Part shown: positions 18,139 to 26,390 of the stretch, one piece after another
Layout: each line of letters starts with the position of its first letter
Position numbering within the stretch: position 1 is the stretch's first letter
NCBI RefSeq assembly: GCF_026130545.1
Contig: NZ_JAMOIM010000041.1
Span: 1-42,226 of the forward strand
DNA length: 42,226 nucleotides
Source of the DNA: Lichenifustis flavocetrariae
GTDB lineage: Bacteria > Pseudomonadota > Alphaproteobacteria > Rhizobiales > Beijerinckiaceae
Direction: 5' to 3'
Notes under the pieces: generated by a model
Database searches by the model: none
Told to the model about the DNA's origin: nothing
What the model saw: the letters and a program-made list of their open reading frames with translations, nothing else
Program-made: the position numbers and the translations under genes

Positions 18139-18160
18139 AAAAAAGCTTCTTGCGAAGCTT
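18139..18160 (-). terminator. Rho-independent terminator
   Basis: On the minus strand AAGCTTC, loop GCAA, GAAGCTT forms a perfect 7-base stem and runs straight into a T-tract (six T, two of them in the stem). It lies about 130 bases past the stop of the nitroreductase gene and would end that transcript (and pstB, if co-transcribed). Confidence 0.6.
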
Positions 18161-18291
18161 GCAGGCCAAGATATTTACGATTGTCAGCTCGGGCACGTCC
18201 ATGCCGCAGTACAGCTGGTAAATAAATATCCTTTTTGTCAGGGCGCTGCCCTTCCCGAACGCGAGCAGTTCCGACATTTGGAACTCTGCGG

Positions 18292-19389
18292 TCAAGGCAG
18301 TATTACTGCCTGCGGCGACCTGCGCGCCGAGAACGGTCGCTCCGCCGCGTGGCCGAAGCGCATCAGGATGTCGGGCCGGCGCCCACCCAGACCGACGAGA
18401 TCCGCCAGAGCCGGCCGCAGTGCTGCAACCTCGACCGGTTGGTTGACGAAGGCATGCTTTAGGCCAAGCGCCGTCGCCTGCAAGGCAAAGCGTTCACACG
18501 ATCTGCCTACCTGAATCCAGTGCTCCGGGCCACTCGCCTCCGACACGAAGACGGCGATGCCGGACGAGGATCGCAGTTGGCTCGCGTAGATCTCGTTCTC
18601 CGACTGCGCGCTGACGAAGCAATCGAACAGGCCCGGTCCCGCCCACGTAGGAAGGATCGGATTGCCGCTTAGGACGCTGAACAGCCCATCGCCGGTCTCT
18701 AAGGCCTCGCGTGGATTGAAGCGCAGCCAATGCTTGAGTTCACGCATGAAGGCCGGGTCGGTCATCTGCGTCGTGTTGCCTTCGATGACCAGCTCGCACA
18801 CCTTGTCCTTGCGAAGCCGATCAGTGATCAGAACGACGTCGACGCCGGGAATTCCGGCCGCGTCCGACAGCGCTTGAAGATCGGCATTGCTTACCTGCTG
18901 TCCGTCGAATTCCGTTCGCGTCGACTGACGTTTTGGGATCGCATCGGCCAGCGCCATGTCCCCTGCCGTCCCGTCCTCCAGGGAGACGGTCACGACGCTA
19001 TCGTTCGCGGCAGAAAAGCCGACCGTCCCCCGGTAACCGCCGGCTCCCGCAGCAAGCACAATGTTCTCGGCGGCGCAGCCAAGGGCCACGTAGAGATGAT
19101 GATTGTCTGGGTCGACGACCGGGGTGATCCGCGAAAGGTCGGGGACAATCTCGATATGGTCTTTTCCGATCCGGAACCGCCAAGGTTGCGTGTTGTGCCC
19201 GCTTGGCGCGAGCGTCGCCATACGAATGAACTCAAGCATTCCAGGCCGGGCCGAAAGCGCCGCCCGCGTGGTCGCCATGGCCGCGTCGTAGTCCGTCATC
19301 GACCCCATACGATGCAGCGTTCCATAGGTCCCGCCACCACCAACCGCGGTCAGTGCCCCGACGCCAATCAGGATCTCACGCCTCTTCAT
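18292..19389 (-). CDS. Acg-type nitroreductase-fold protein, Tat leader
   Basis: This 365-residue protein is a tandem nitroreductase-fold, FMN-type protein like the Acg group (dormancy-linked in Mycobacterium). The best motif is MATLAPSGHNTQPWRFRI (about residues 57-74), the flavin-binding start of the fold. A second half carries SSGIAVFVSE and GRSCERFALQATALGLKHAF, which is typical. The N-terminus KRREILIGVGALTAVGGG has twin arginines, a hydrophobic stretch and small residues, so it looks like a Tat or membrane-anchor leader; export of a folded FMN protein would fit Tat. The role in Acg proteins is unclear: some sequester FMN rather than reduce nitro compounds. The pstB gene ends 73 bases upstream on the same strand. 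Confidence 0.82.
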   Translation of the reverse strand: MKRREILIGVGALTAVGGGGTYGTLHRMGSMTDYDAAMATTRAALSARPGMLEFIRMATLAPSGHNTQPWRFRIGKDHIEIVPDLSRITPVVDPDNHHLYVALGCAAENIVLAAGAGGYRGTVGFSAANDSVVTVSLEDGTAGDMALADAIPKRQSTRTEFDGQQVSNADLQALSDAAGIPGVDVVLITDRLRKDKVCELVIEGNTTQMTDPAFMRELKHWLRFNPREALETGDGLFSVLSGNPILPTWAGPGLFDCFVSAQSENEIYASQLRSSSGIAVFVSEASGPEHWIQVGRSCERFALQATALGLKHAFVNQPVEVAALRPALADLVGLGGRRPDILMRFGHAAERPFSARRSPQAVILP

Positions 19390-19462
19390 CGCGGCCTGGG
19401 TGTATCACACGACTGTGTGCCGGCCGAAGTTCCGTCGGAGGTCGCTGAGAACATGCGCGCTC

Positions 19463-20308
19463 TTATCCGAAGCGACCGGTCACGTAGTCCCGCGTGCGCG
19501 GGTCCTTTGGATTGCTGAAAATCTGTTCGGTTTTGCCGACCTCCACGAGATCGCCGAGGTACATGAAGGCAGTGACGTCCGCGACGCGGGCGGCCTGCTG
19601 CATGTTGTGTGTGACGATCACCACGCAAAAGCGTTTTGCAAGCTCACCGATGAGAGCCTCGATATGCGCCGTCGAGATCGGGTCGAGCGCCGAGCAGGGC
19701 TCGTCGAACAATAGGATCGCGGGTCCGGTCCCAATGGCCCTTGCGATGCAGAGGCGCTGCTGCTGACCACCCGAAAGTGAAGCCGCCGGTGTGGTCAGGA
19801 TGTCCTTGACCTCGTCCCAAATGGCTGCGTCGCGAAGGGCGGTTTCCACCATCCTTTCTCGATCCGAGCGAGGGGCCTGGAAGAGGACCCCGATCGGCAG
19901 GGCAACATTGTCAAAGATTGACATGGGAAGCACCGTCGACGCCTGGAAGACCATGCTAACGTCGGCGCGCAATTGTTCCAGGTTCGTTCCAGGATCGAGG
20001 ATGTTCTTCCCATCCATGAGGATTTCTCCGGTCGCGTGTTGACCAGGGTAAAGATCGTAGAGACGGTTCAAGCAGCGGAGCAACGTACTTTTGCCGCATC
20101 CTGAAGGACCAACCAGCGCAGTCACACTTCGGTCCTCGATATCGAGGGTGATGTGCCTGAGTGCCTGCGTTGTCCCATAGAAGAAATCGAGGTTTTGAAT
20201 CGAGATCTTGATCCCACTTTCGATGCACCCAAGACGCGCCATCTGATGGCGGCGCGCCAACTCACCCAGCGCCGTCACGTCAGATTTGAAGGGCGGAATG
20301 GAGGTCAT
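19463..20308 (-). CDS. pstB: PstB-type phosphate ABC transporter ATPase (orphan)
   Basis: This 281-residue ABC ATPase belongs to the phosphate-import group. Walker A is GPSGCGKSTLL, followed by RCLNRLYDLYPG, the Q-loop in VFQASTVLPMSI, the signature LSGGQQQRL, Walker B ILLFDEPCSALDP and the switch histidine in VTHNMQQAARVAD. The LNRLyDL, GEILMDG and NMQQAARV stretches are characteristic of PstB. ATG 20308 has AAAGGAGA ideally placed upstream; the frame is open to 20404 but that extension is not family-like. No pstS, pstC or pstA is in the window, so the partner permease is elsewhere or the ATPase has another role. It diverges from the PhoU-like/DUF47 gene at 20648, which is suggestive because PhoU proteins work with PstB. 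Confidence 0.88.
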   Translation of the reverse strand: MTSIPPFKSDVTALGELARRHQMARLGCIESGIKISIQNLDFFYGTTQALRHITLDIEDRSVTALVGPSGCGKSTLLRCLNRLYDLYPGQHATGEILMDGKNILDPGTNLEQLRADVSMVFQASTVLPMSIFDNVALPIGVLFQAPRSDRERMVETALRDAAIWDEVKDILTTPAASLSGGQQQRLCIARAIGTGPAILLFDEPCSALDPISTAHIEALIGELAKRFCVVIVTHNMQQAARVADVTAFMYLGDLVEVGKTEQIFSNPKDPRTRDYVTGRFG

Positions 20309-20647
20309 ATCATTCTCTCCTTTGATCCCCCGAAGGTTCACCAATATCTGTTCGATCAGGAAGCGGCGCTCATCTTCGGGCGTGACGTGTTTCAACAGGC
20401 CCAAAGGTGTTGCAGTACCAAAGCGGCTCGAGACGTCCGTTAAATGACACTGCGGTGAAAACTTCGATCCGATTTCGCATAGTAAAGACGCGTTCTTGCT
20501 GCCGAACGTGGCGCAAAGATCTCGCTATGATCAATGGCGGTGAGAGCCGAGTTCGAATCGGTCAAGCCATCGATCTCTGCAAGGCCTGCCAGTGTCGGCA
20601 TTCTCAACGGGCCGTCCCGTCTGGCGTAACATGGTATCGAGGCGGTC
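20309..20647. promoter_or_regulatory. Divergent promoter region, pstB and DUF47 genes
   Basis: 339 bases shared by the divergent pstB and PhoU-like genes. It should contain promoters in both directions. I looked for Pho-box-like direct repeats (CTGTCAT type) and did not see convincing ones. A loose TTTCGCATAGTAAA near 20473 recalls the CGAATAG motif but has mismatches. Confidence 0.35.
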
Positions 20648-22555
20648 ATGAAAACACAGGTGCTCGATACCCTCGGCGAGGACGGGCTCGCGCTGCCCGC
20701 GCAGATCGAGGCGGGTCTCGCGGCCAATGATCGGTTAAAATACTATTTCTCTTTGCTTCAGGTCGCCCGGTCGCATGCCGATCACCCTGATCGGCCGTCT
20801 TCTTCGCTCAAGCGAGAGCGCCTCGCGGCGGGCATCCACGAAAACGGCCTTGATGAACTGGTGGCAGCGGCGAGGCAGGACGGGGCATCCTACCGGTTTG
20901 CCGGGTGCAGTCACCTGATGTCCGCGATTATGGACGACGCGCGCATCATGGCCGCTCCGGCTGATGCGGAGAAGAAGGAGCGCTTAGCACTCCTTCTGAA
21001 GGCCATACCGCACGCCGCCGACGACAAGGTCCTCGGTTCTGACATCGACACGATCACGCGAGCCGACGACGATCACGGCGACAGCCTGCACCGGCTGGTG
21101 ATGGACCTGCACAAGGTCCTCAATGCCTTGCAGGTCGGGCTCGCGGAAGAGAAGATCGGCGGCGCGGCCGCGTATCATCTCGGCGAGGGCGACAAGGATC
21201 TGGTCCGTGCTTTCATGGAGGGCGTGAACCGGACCGCGCCGCTCAAGTTCGATCACCCCGGGCTGGGGACGACAGCGACCCGGTCCGGAACCCGGCTCAT
21301 CATCCAGAACGACATCGGCACCACGGATGCCCACGTGATCGTCGTGCATGTCGAGGCGAACAAGGTCAGCTTGACCTACAGCGACGTGCATCTCCAGCGG
21401 CTTCAATACTTCCAGGGCCTGCTGGAGCCGTTCGCCGTCGTGTGGTCGAATCCGAACAGCAACCAGGTTCCGACGCTGGCCGGCGGGCAGCCGTTCTTCC
21501 TCTCAACCGCAACCTTCGACGTCAAGGACAACAAGGATCTCCTGGCCTACCTCGATCACCTCGGCTCGCGACTCGTCTTCCTGATCGACTGGAACCATGC
21601 CCGCAAGCAATTGCGCGGCTTTCTCGTGAAGGAGGATCGCTCGCGCTTGCTTCGCTGGGCGGCCGATGCGGACGTCGGGCATCGGGGTTTTCTGCAAATG
21701 GGCGGCGCCCGGTTGATATGGAGCGCGGTCGAGACGGCTGCCGTCAGCGCGGTCCGTCTCGGCGATCGCCTGTGCGACGTGCTCGGAACGGAGAGTGCCT
21801 ACGCGTTTGTCCAATTCGTCTTCACCACGGCCAGCGAGGGACTGCGCGCGCGGCAATCGGACAGCCTTATCCGGGATCGTGTGCGGGCCGAACTGCTCAA
21901 CCTCCTGCACACGGCCGGCACTCGTCTGCTTGGGACGGCGGCCGATCATGCCGGATATGTTTTCGAGATCGCGACGGCCATCCGCGATCAACTCGTTGAC
22001 CCTCGCGGCGATACCGCCGAGCTGAAAGACCTCACGAAACGGGCTCGGCACTGGGAACATGAGGCAGACCTGCTCGTCGCGGGCGTCGCGGAAGCGATCC
22101 GTCGCCGCCCGGAGCTGGAGCCGGTGCTAAGACTGATCCAGGCGGCCGACGACGCGACCGACAGTCTGGAAGAAGCGACGTTTCTGCTAAGCCTGTTAGA
22201 CGACCACGGCGACCGCAAGGGGCTGGAGGCGTTGCAGCCTATGGCCACCGTCCTCGTCGAATCCGCGCAGGAATGGGTCAAGGCTCTGAACCACGCCAGG
22301 CATGTGCGACGTCACGGCTTGCGGGACGACGCCGACGACTTTCTGGTTGCAATCGATCGTCTGGTGGCGCTGGAGCACGACGCCGACACCGCGGAACGCG
22401 ACGTCACCGTCGCGATCCTGAAGACAACCAAAGACTTCAGATCACTACACGTCCTTTCGAAGATCTGGCACGGGCTCGGCGACGCATCCGATTCGTTGAA
22501 GCGGGCCAGCCTGATCCTCCGTGACCATGTGGTGGGCGATGTTCTCGCAGCTTAG
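20648..22555 (+). CDS. Large protein with PhoU-like/DUF47 C-terminus
   Basis: This 635-residue protein has a C-terminal helical domain (about 410-635) of the PhoU-like/DUF47 type. Metal-binding acidic motifs repeat there: HWEHEADLLVAGV, QAADDATDSLEEAT, LEHDADTAERDV and LGDASDSLKRAS. DUF47 proteins act with phosphate permeases (Pit) or bind metal and phosphate-related ligands. The N-terminal 400 residues are not recognised. They look like a helical segment (1-150) followed by an alpha/beta region with strands DAHVIVVHVEANKVSLTYSD and RLVFLIDWNHARKQLRGFL, the latter suggesting a globular enzyme-like or ligand domain. No signal peptide or membrane helix is seen. GAGG precedes the ATG. The stop overlaps the start of the dikinase-like gene, indicating coupled translation. 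It diverges from an orphan pstB. Far longer than the usual 210-residue DUF47 protein, so a fusion. Confidence 0.75.
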   Translation: MKTQVLDTLGEDGLALPAQIEAGLAANDRLKYYFSLLQVARSHADHPDRPSSSLKRERLAAGIHENGLDELVAAARQDGASYRFAGCSHLMSAIMDDARIMAAPADAEKKERLALLLKAIPHAADDKVLGSDIDTITRADDDHGDSLHRLVMDLHKVLNALQVGLAEEKIGGAAAYHLGEGDKDLVRAFMEGVNRTAPLKFDHPGLGTTATRSGTRLIIQNDIGTTDAHVIVVHVEANKVSLTYSDVHLQRLQYFQGLLEPFAVVWSNPNSNQVPTLAGGQPFFLSTATFDVKDNKDLLAYLDHLGSRLVFLIDWNHARKQLRGFLVKEDRSRLLRWAADADVGHRGFLQMGGARLIWSAVETAAVSAVRLGDRLCDVLGTESAYAFVQFVFTTASEGLRARQSDSLIRDRVRAELLNLLHTAGTRLLGTAADHAGYVFEIATAIRDQLVDPRGDTAELKDLTKRARHWEHEADLLVAGVAEAIRRRPELEPVLRLIQAADDATDSLEEATFLLSLLDDHGDRKGLEALQPMATVLVESAQEWVKALNHARHVRRHGLRDDADDFLVAIDRLVALEHDADTAERDVTVAILKTTKDFRSLHVLSKIWHGLGDASDSLKRASLILRDHVVGDVLAA

Positions 22556-24149
22556 CCCCGTGGGGCCGCGCCAGCCCTTCTACATGGTCCTTGCCGGCGA
22601 GGCTCTGCCGCCCGGCAAGGCCGTGGAGGTGGGCAACAAGGCCTACAACCTGATGTGCATGGCCTCCGTCGGACTGCCGGTTCCCGCCGCTTTCGTCCTT
22701 CCCACGCATTGGTGCGAGGGATGCCCGCCGGGACACGAACGCGCGACGGCGCTTACGAACGCGCTTGCCGACGGGATCGCGCGCCTGGAGCGGGCAACCG
22801 GCCAGACTTTCGGCTCAGGCCGCAAGCCGCTGCTTGTATCGGTGCGGTCCGGAGCCTCGATCTCGATGCCTGGTATGATGGAAACAGTCCTCGACGTCGG
22901 CTTGAACGACGAGAGCGTCGAGGGCCTGATCCGCACGACCGGCAATCCCCGCCTTGCCTGGGACAGTTACCGGCGTTTGATCCAGGGTTTCGCCGAGGTC
23001 GTGCAAGCCTTGCCCGTCGAGCCGTTCGACCGGCTCATCCAGGAAGCTCTCGTCACCGAGCTGTGCGCGAATGAGCGTGGCCTCGATCACGTTGCGCTGC
23101 GCCAGCTCGCCAAGGCCATGCTGGCGCGGTTCCGGGATCTAGCGGGCACGCCTTTCCCGCAATCCCCAACCGACCAGCTGTCCCGCGCCACGGATGCCGT
23201 CTTTCGGTCCTGGGACGCGCCGAAGGCGGCCGAATACCGGCGTCTGAACCACATCGACGACGCAATAGGTACCGCCGTCACGATCCAGACCATGGTGTTC
23301 GGGAACGCCGGCGGCAGGTCGGGGGCCGGCGTCGGCTTCACGCGCGACCCTGCGACCGGCGAGAACGTCCTCTACATCGACTTCCAATTCGACGGCCAAG
23401 GGGAGGACGTCGTCGCTGGGCGCATCGCAATCCGCGACCCGGAAAGGCTTCGGTCGGCGCTTCCCGCCATTTGGGATCGGCTCGAAGAGATCCGAGGCAT
23501 GCTCGAAACGATGTTCGGCGACGTCCAGGATTTCGAGTTCACCGTCCAGGACGGGAAGTTGTACTTGCTTCAGACCCGCACCGCCAAGCGCACCCCTTGG
23601 GCCGCGCTCAGGATCGCAGTGGATCTCGTCGAGGAAGGGCTGGTCAAGCCCGCCGATGCATTGGAGCGGCTGCACGGGATCGATCTCGACGGAGTCGTCC
23701 GGAACCGTCTGTCGGGAACGCAGGATCCGCCCCTGGCGTCGGCGACCGTGGCGGGGATCGGCGTCGCGGCTGGGCGGATCGCGCTCGATCCCGCCGCGGC
23801 GAAGCGCTACGCCGCCGGGAGAGACCCTGCGATCCTGGTCCGGCGCGAGACGACGACGGCCGACATCCTTGGGATGGCCGATGCCGCCGGCATATTGACC
23901 GCCTTGGGGGGGCGGACCTCACATGCAGCCGTGGTCGCCCGCCAGCTCGGAAAGGTTTGCCTGGTCGGCTGCTCTGAACTTTCGAGCGATCTCGGAGACC
24001 GCACTTGCCGCATCGGGCCGCGGACCTTGGCTGAAGGCGACTGGTTGACCCTCGATGGCAATTCCGGTTTCGTTTACGCTGGGCACCTGCAAACCTTGGT
24101 CGAGCATCCGGAACGCGAGTTGGCGGCAATCCGGAAATGGGTTCGGTGA
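22539..24149 (+). CDS. Pyruvate phosphate dikinase-like, no PEP domain
   Basis: This 536-residue protein has the ATP-grasp and phosphohistidine domains of pyruvate phosphate dikinase. Signatures are NKAYNLMCMASVGLPVPAAF, LLVSVRSGASISMPGMMETV, GVGFTRDPATGEN, DGQGEDVVAG and QDFEFTVQDGKLYLLQTRT. The swivelling-domain motif GGRTSHAAVVARQLGK has the phosphate-carrying histidine near residue 461. Full dikinases are about 880 residues; the C-terminal barrel that binds PEP/pyruvate is missing, and the protein ends shortly after the swivel domain. It can probably phosphorylate its histidine from ATP, but the acceptor is unknown. ATG 22539 overlaps the end of the DUF47-type gene by 17 bases; an ATG at 22521 is also possible. 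About 460 bases of gene-poor DNA follow, with no detached barrel gene in this window. Confidence 0.85.
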   Translation: MFSQLSPVGPRQPFYMVLAGEALPPGKAVEVGNKAYNLMCMASVGLPVPAAFVLPTHWCEGCPPGHERATALTNALADGIARLERATGQTFGSGRKPLLVSVRSGASISMPGMMETVLDVGLNDESVEGLIRTTGNPRLAWDSYRRLIQGFAEVVQALPVEPFDRLIQEALVTELCANERGLDHVALRQLAKAMLARFRDLAGTPFPQSPTDQLSRATDAVFRSWDAPKAAEYRRLNHIDDAIGTAVTIQTMVFGNAGGRSGAGVGFTRDPATGENVLYIDFQFDGQGEDVVAGRIAIRDPERLRSALPAIWDRLEEIRGMLETMFGDVQDFEFTVQDGKLYLLQTRTAKRTPWAALRIAVDLVEEGLVKPADALERLHGIDLDGVVRNRLSGTQDPPLASATVAGIGVAAGRIALDPAAAKRYAAGRDPAILVRRETTTADILGMADAAGILTALGGRTSHAAVVARQLGKVCLVGCSELSSDLGDRTCRIGPRTLAEGDWLTLDGNSGFVYAGHLQTLVEHPERELAAIRKWVR

Positions 24150-24612
24150 AGGCGAGACCGTTGATTTCGGTCGCGGCAACGTCGCTCGCAGCGGTTATCC
24201 TGAAGACCAATCTTTTTGTCAGTTTATTGGCAAGTCATGCGCACCAAGATTGCACTCGCCCGTCAATGCGAAAATCGCCGCGTGCTCCATCGCCATCGAT
24301 GATAATCCGGCGCAGAGTCGACAGGGCCGTGGTCATTGCGGACGAATTACTTCAGTAGGATCGATCGACTGGCGCTATGAAAGGATCGACATCATCGATT
24401 TACGCTGGATAGATTTGCCATTGCTTGTCCATGAAACGCAGCATACGGACCCCTTGGGCCAAGCGCCTCAATGAATGCCGCATACCGAGTATGCGGAAAC
24501 GCGTCGTCGGAACGATGAAGCGGTGGAACATTGGATCAAATCGACGTGAGTTTCGTGCAAGGTCGGGGCGGTTCCGCCATGACCGGTGGTCCCGTCGAGG
24601 AAGATGTATCCG
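24150..24612. other. Convergent intergenic region
   Basis: About 460 bases between the converging dikinase-like gene and cbpM. I looked for a remnant of the missing PEP-binding domain and saw none. Only short unrecognised frames are present and no clear terminator stem was found. Confidence 0.45.
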
Positions 24613-24960
24613 TCAGACTTCGCCATTCCCGTTCTCCGTCCGGGACGACAAGGCATCGAGCAGCGTCAGCCGCATGTCGAAGGGCGCAAGCCGGTCGACG
24701 ATGTCCCGCAAGCGACGAAGACGCCGACGCTCCCCGTAGAGCTGGTCGATGAGACTGAGGACGATCGGCAGCACGTCCTCTTTCAGCCCGAGGTCATGTC
24801 GGAGTTCCCGTATGAGGCGCAGCCGCGCCACGTCGATCTCACGGAAGAGCCAGGTGCCCCGGCTGCCGTCCGGCTGTACCCAGTTCTCGTCGATCCAATG
24901 CTCTACCTCCGCGCGATCAAGCCCGGCAACTTCGATGATCAGCGCGTCGAAGGTGATCAT
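24613..24960 (-). CDS. cbpM: Chaperone modulator CbpM
   Basis: This 115-residue MerR-like helical protein should bind the J-domain of CbpA and restrain its co-chaperone activity. Family features are an N-terminal beta/helix start (MITFDALIIEV), the aromatic WIDENWVQPDG block at about residues 22-32, the FREIDVARLRLIRELRHDLG helix and the C-terminal coiled stretch. ATG 24960 overlaps the stop of cbpA (ATGA), which fixes the start and argues for coupled translation; the frame is open 11 codons further upstream inside cbpA but that part is not family-like. It ends with a short charged tail. Confidence 0.87.
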   Translation of the reverse strand: MITFDALIIEVAGLDRAEVEHWIDENWVQPDGSRGTWLFREIDVARLRLIRELRHDLGLKEDVLPIVLSLIDQLYGERRRLRRLRDIVDRLAPFDMRLTLLDALSSRTENGNGEV

Positions 24961-25877
24961 ATCGATTCCTCCAGTCCCTTCCGTGGATCCCAAGCGGGCG
25001 GATCTTTCCGATCGCGGAGAAACGCGGCCAAACCCTCGTCGGGGGGACCGAGCACGATCCTCAGCGTCACATAGGCATCCCCCGCCGGGTGGCCCGCGGA
25101 TGCGGGAACCCCCTTGCCCCGCAGGCGGAGCTTGGTTCCGGAGTCGGAGTGGACGGGAATCGTCATGGTGACCGGACCGGCGATCGTGGGCACCGACACG
25201 GGACCACCCAGCACGGCCTCGGCGACTGTCACCGGCAGTGCCAAGTGGATATCCCGTCCATCCCTCGTGAAAAGCGGGTGCTCTGCGACTTCGACTTCGA
25301 TCAAGGCGTTGCCGGGCGGATCACCGGGGGCACCCTTGCCACGCAGTCGCAGCACCTGCCCGCTTTCTAAACCCGGCAAGATTTTGACTTCGAGGCTGCC
25401 GCCCTCGGGCAGAACCAGGCGCTGTGTCGTCCCCCGCGCCGCATCCAGGAACGGGACCGAAAGGGAATAACGCCGGTCCGCGCCACCTCTTGGGGCTTCC
25501 TGCCGGCCCCGTGCGCCGAACATGCCCGACAGGATGTCGCCCAGATCGTCGTCTCCACCGCCAAAACCCGCTCCGTAGCGCCTGCCGGCGGGGCCTTCGG
25601 CGTGGTCACGATACGTTCGCTGCCGTTGCGTCGGTCCCTGCGGTGGCCGTTCTTGTCCAGCCCCGTCGATCTCTCCGCGATCGAAGCGCGCGCGACGCTC
25701 GGGGTCGGTAAGCAGGTCATTGGCGGCATTCGCCGCCTTGAAACGCTCCTCCGCCTTGGCGTCACCGGGATGGAGATCCGGATGGGACGTCTTGGCCAGC
25801 TTCAGGAACGCGCTGCGGATCTCCTTGTCCGTCGCGTCGCGGGCGACTCCTAGGATTTTGTATGGATCGTCGGCCAT
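24957..25877 (-). CDS. cbpA: CbpA-type DnaJ co-chaperone
   Basis: This 306-residue J-domain protein works with DnaK and binds curved DNA in E. coli. The J-domain (1-70) starts ADDPYKILGVARDATDKEIR and has the HPD triad in TSHPDLHPG. A glycine-rich linker follows (GAGFGGGDDDLGDILSGMFG). Then come the two C-terminal substrate-binding domains with GGSLEVKILPGLESGQVLRL and TMTIPVHSDSGTKLRLRGKG. There is no cysteine-rich zinc finger, so it is a CbpA (class II) rather than DnaJ. ATG 25877 has GGAG upstream; the longer open frame to 25976 is not family-like. It forms an overlapping pair with cbpM. Confidence 0.92.
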   Translation of the reverse strand: MADDPYKILGVARDATDKEIRSAFLKLAKTSHPDLHPGDAKAEERFKAANAANDLLTDPERRARFDRGEIDGAGQERPPQGPTQRQRTYRDHAEGPAGRRYGAGFGGGDDDLGDILSGMFGARGRQEAPRGGADRRYSLSVPFLDAARGTTQRLVLPEGGSLEVKILPGLESGQVLRLRGKGAPGDPPGNALIEVEVAEHPLFTRDGRDIHLALPVTVAEAVLGGPVSVPTIAGPVTMTIPVHSDSGTKLRLRGKGVPASAGHPAGDAYVTLRIVLGPPDEGLAAFLRDRKDPPAWDPRKGLEESI

Positions 25878-26390
25878 GATGTCTCCGCGATCCCACAACG
25901 ATGGCCGCACCTGCTCCGACACGTCCGACCCGGGCGGATGACTCGGAACGAAGCGCGCGCCCTGACGCCGGACCATGCAGTCATCTATCCTGGATGATCC
26001 TGGGATGCGCGAAGCGACAACGAAGATCGGCTATTCGGGAACGCATCTCATCGCGGCCGATTTGGACCACTGTGTGTGGTTCGACGACCTGGCAAATGGT
26101 GGAGGACAAGTTGCGCCTCGCCGAACTCACCTATTGAACTGCCATCCACGATCGAGGTTCGGTGCGACGCCTGCTCATATTCGCATACTCGATGCGCAAA
26201 ATAGGCGCCCGACGCGCTTCAAGTCGTTTGCTACCGTTCGGGGGACATGATGCGTCCGATCACCGGGCTGGCGATCGCTGATCCGCTTCGGGCATTCTCG
26301 AACCGAAGACTTCGGCAAGATGCCGTGGGAGCAATGGGCGATGGCCGAGGTGATGCCTATTGCATCCGACAAATAGCGGAGGAATGAGAA
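25878..26390. other. Divergent intergenic region
   Basis: About 510 bases between divergent cbpA and the aldo/keto reductase gene. TCGGCTATTCGGGAACGC (26027-26044), a relative of the motif at 17633, lies 150 bases before cbpA. A short frame reading EDFGKMPWEQWAMAEVMPI ends just before 26390 and could be the tail of a lost gene; I cannot name it. Confidence 0.35.

Larger units (their letters stand above)
17384..18291. other. Gene-poor stretch
   Basis: About 900 bases between the PAS gene and the nitroreductase gene, both on the minus strand. It is more AT-rich near 18040-18260. A short frame of 82 residues ends at 18047 on the minus strand and overlaps the nitroreductase end; nothing in it is recognisable. 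The terminator at 18139-18160 and a copy of the CTATTCG motif (17633-17650) lie here. Confidence 0.45.

Noticed and set aside
18047-18295. 82-residue AT-rich frame next to the nitroreductase gene
   Set aside because: It overlaps the nitroreductase end, contains the terminator hairpin at 18139-18160, and has no recognisable family.
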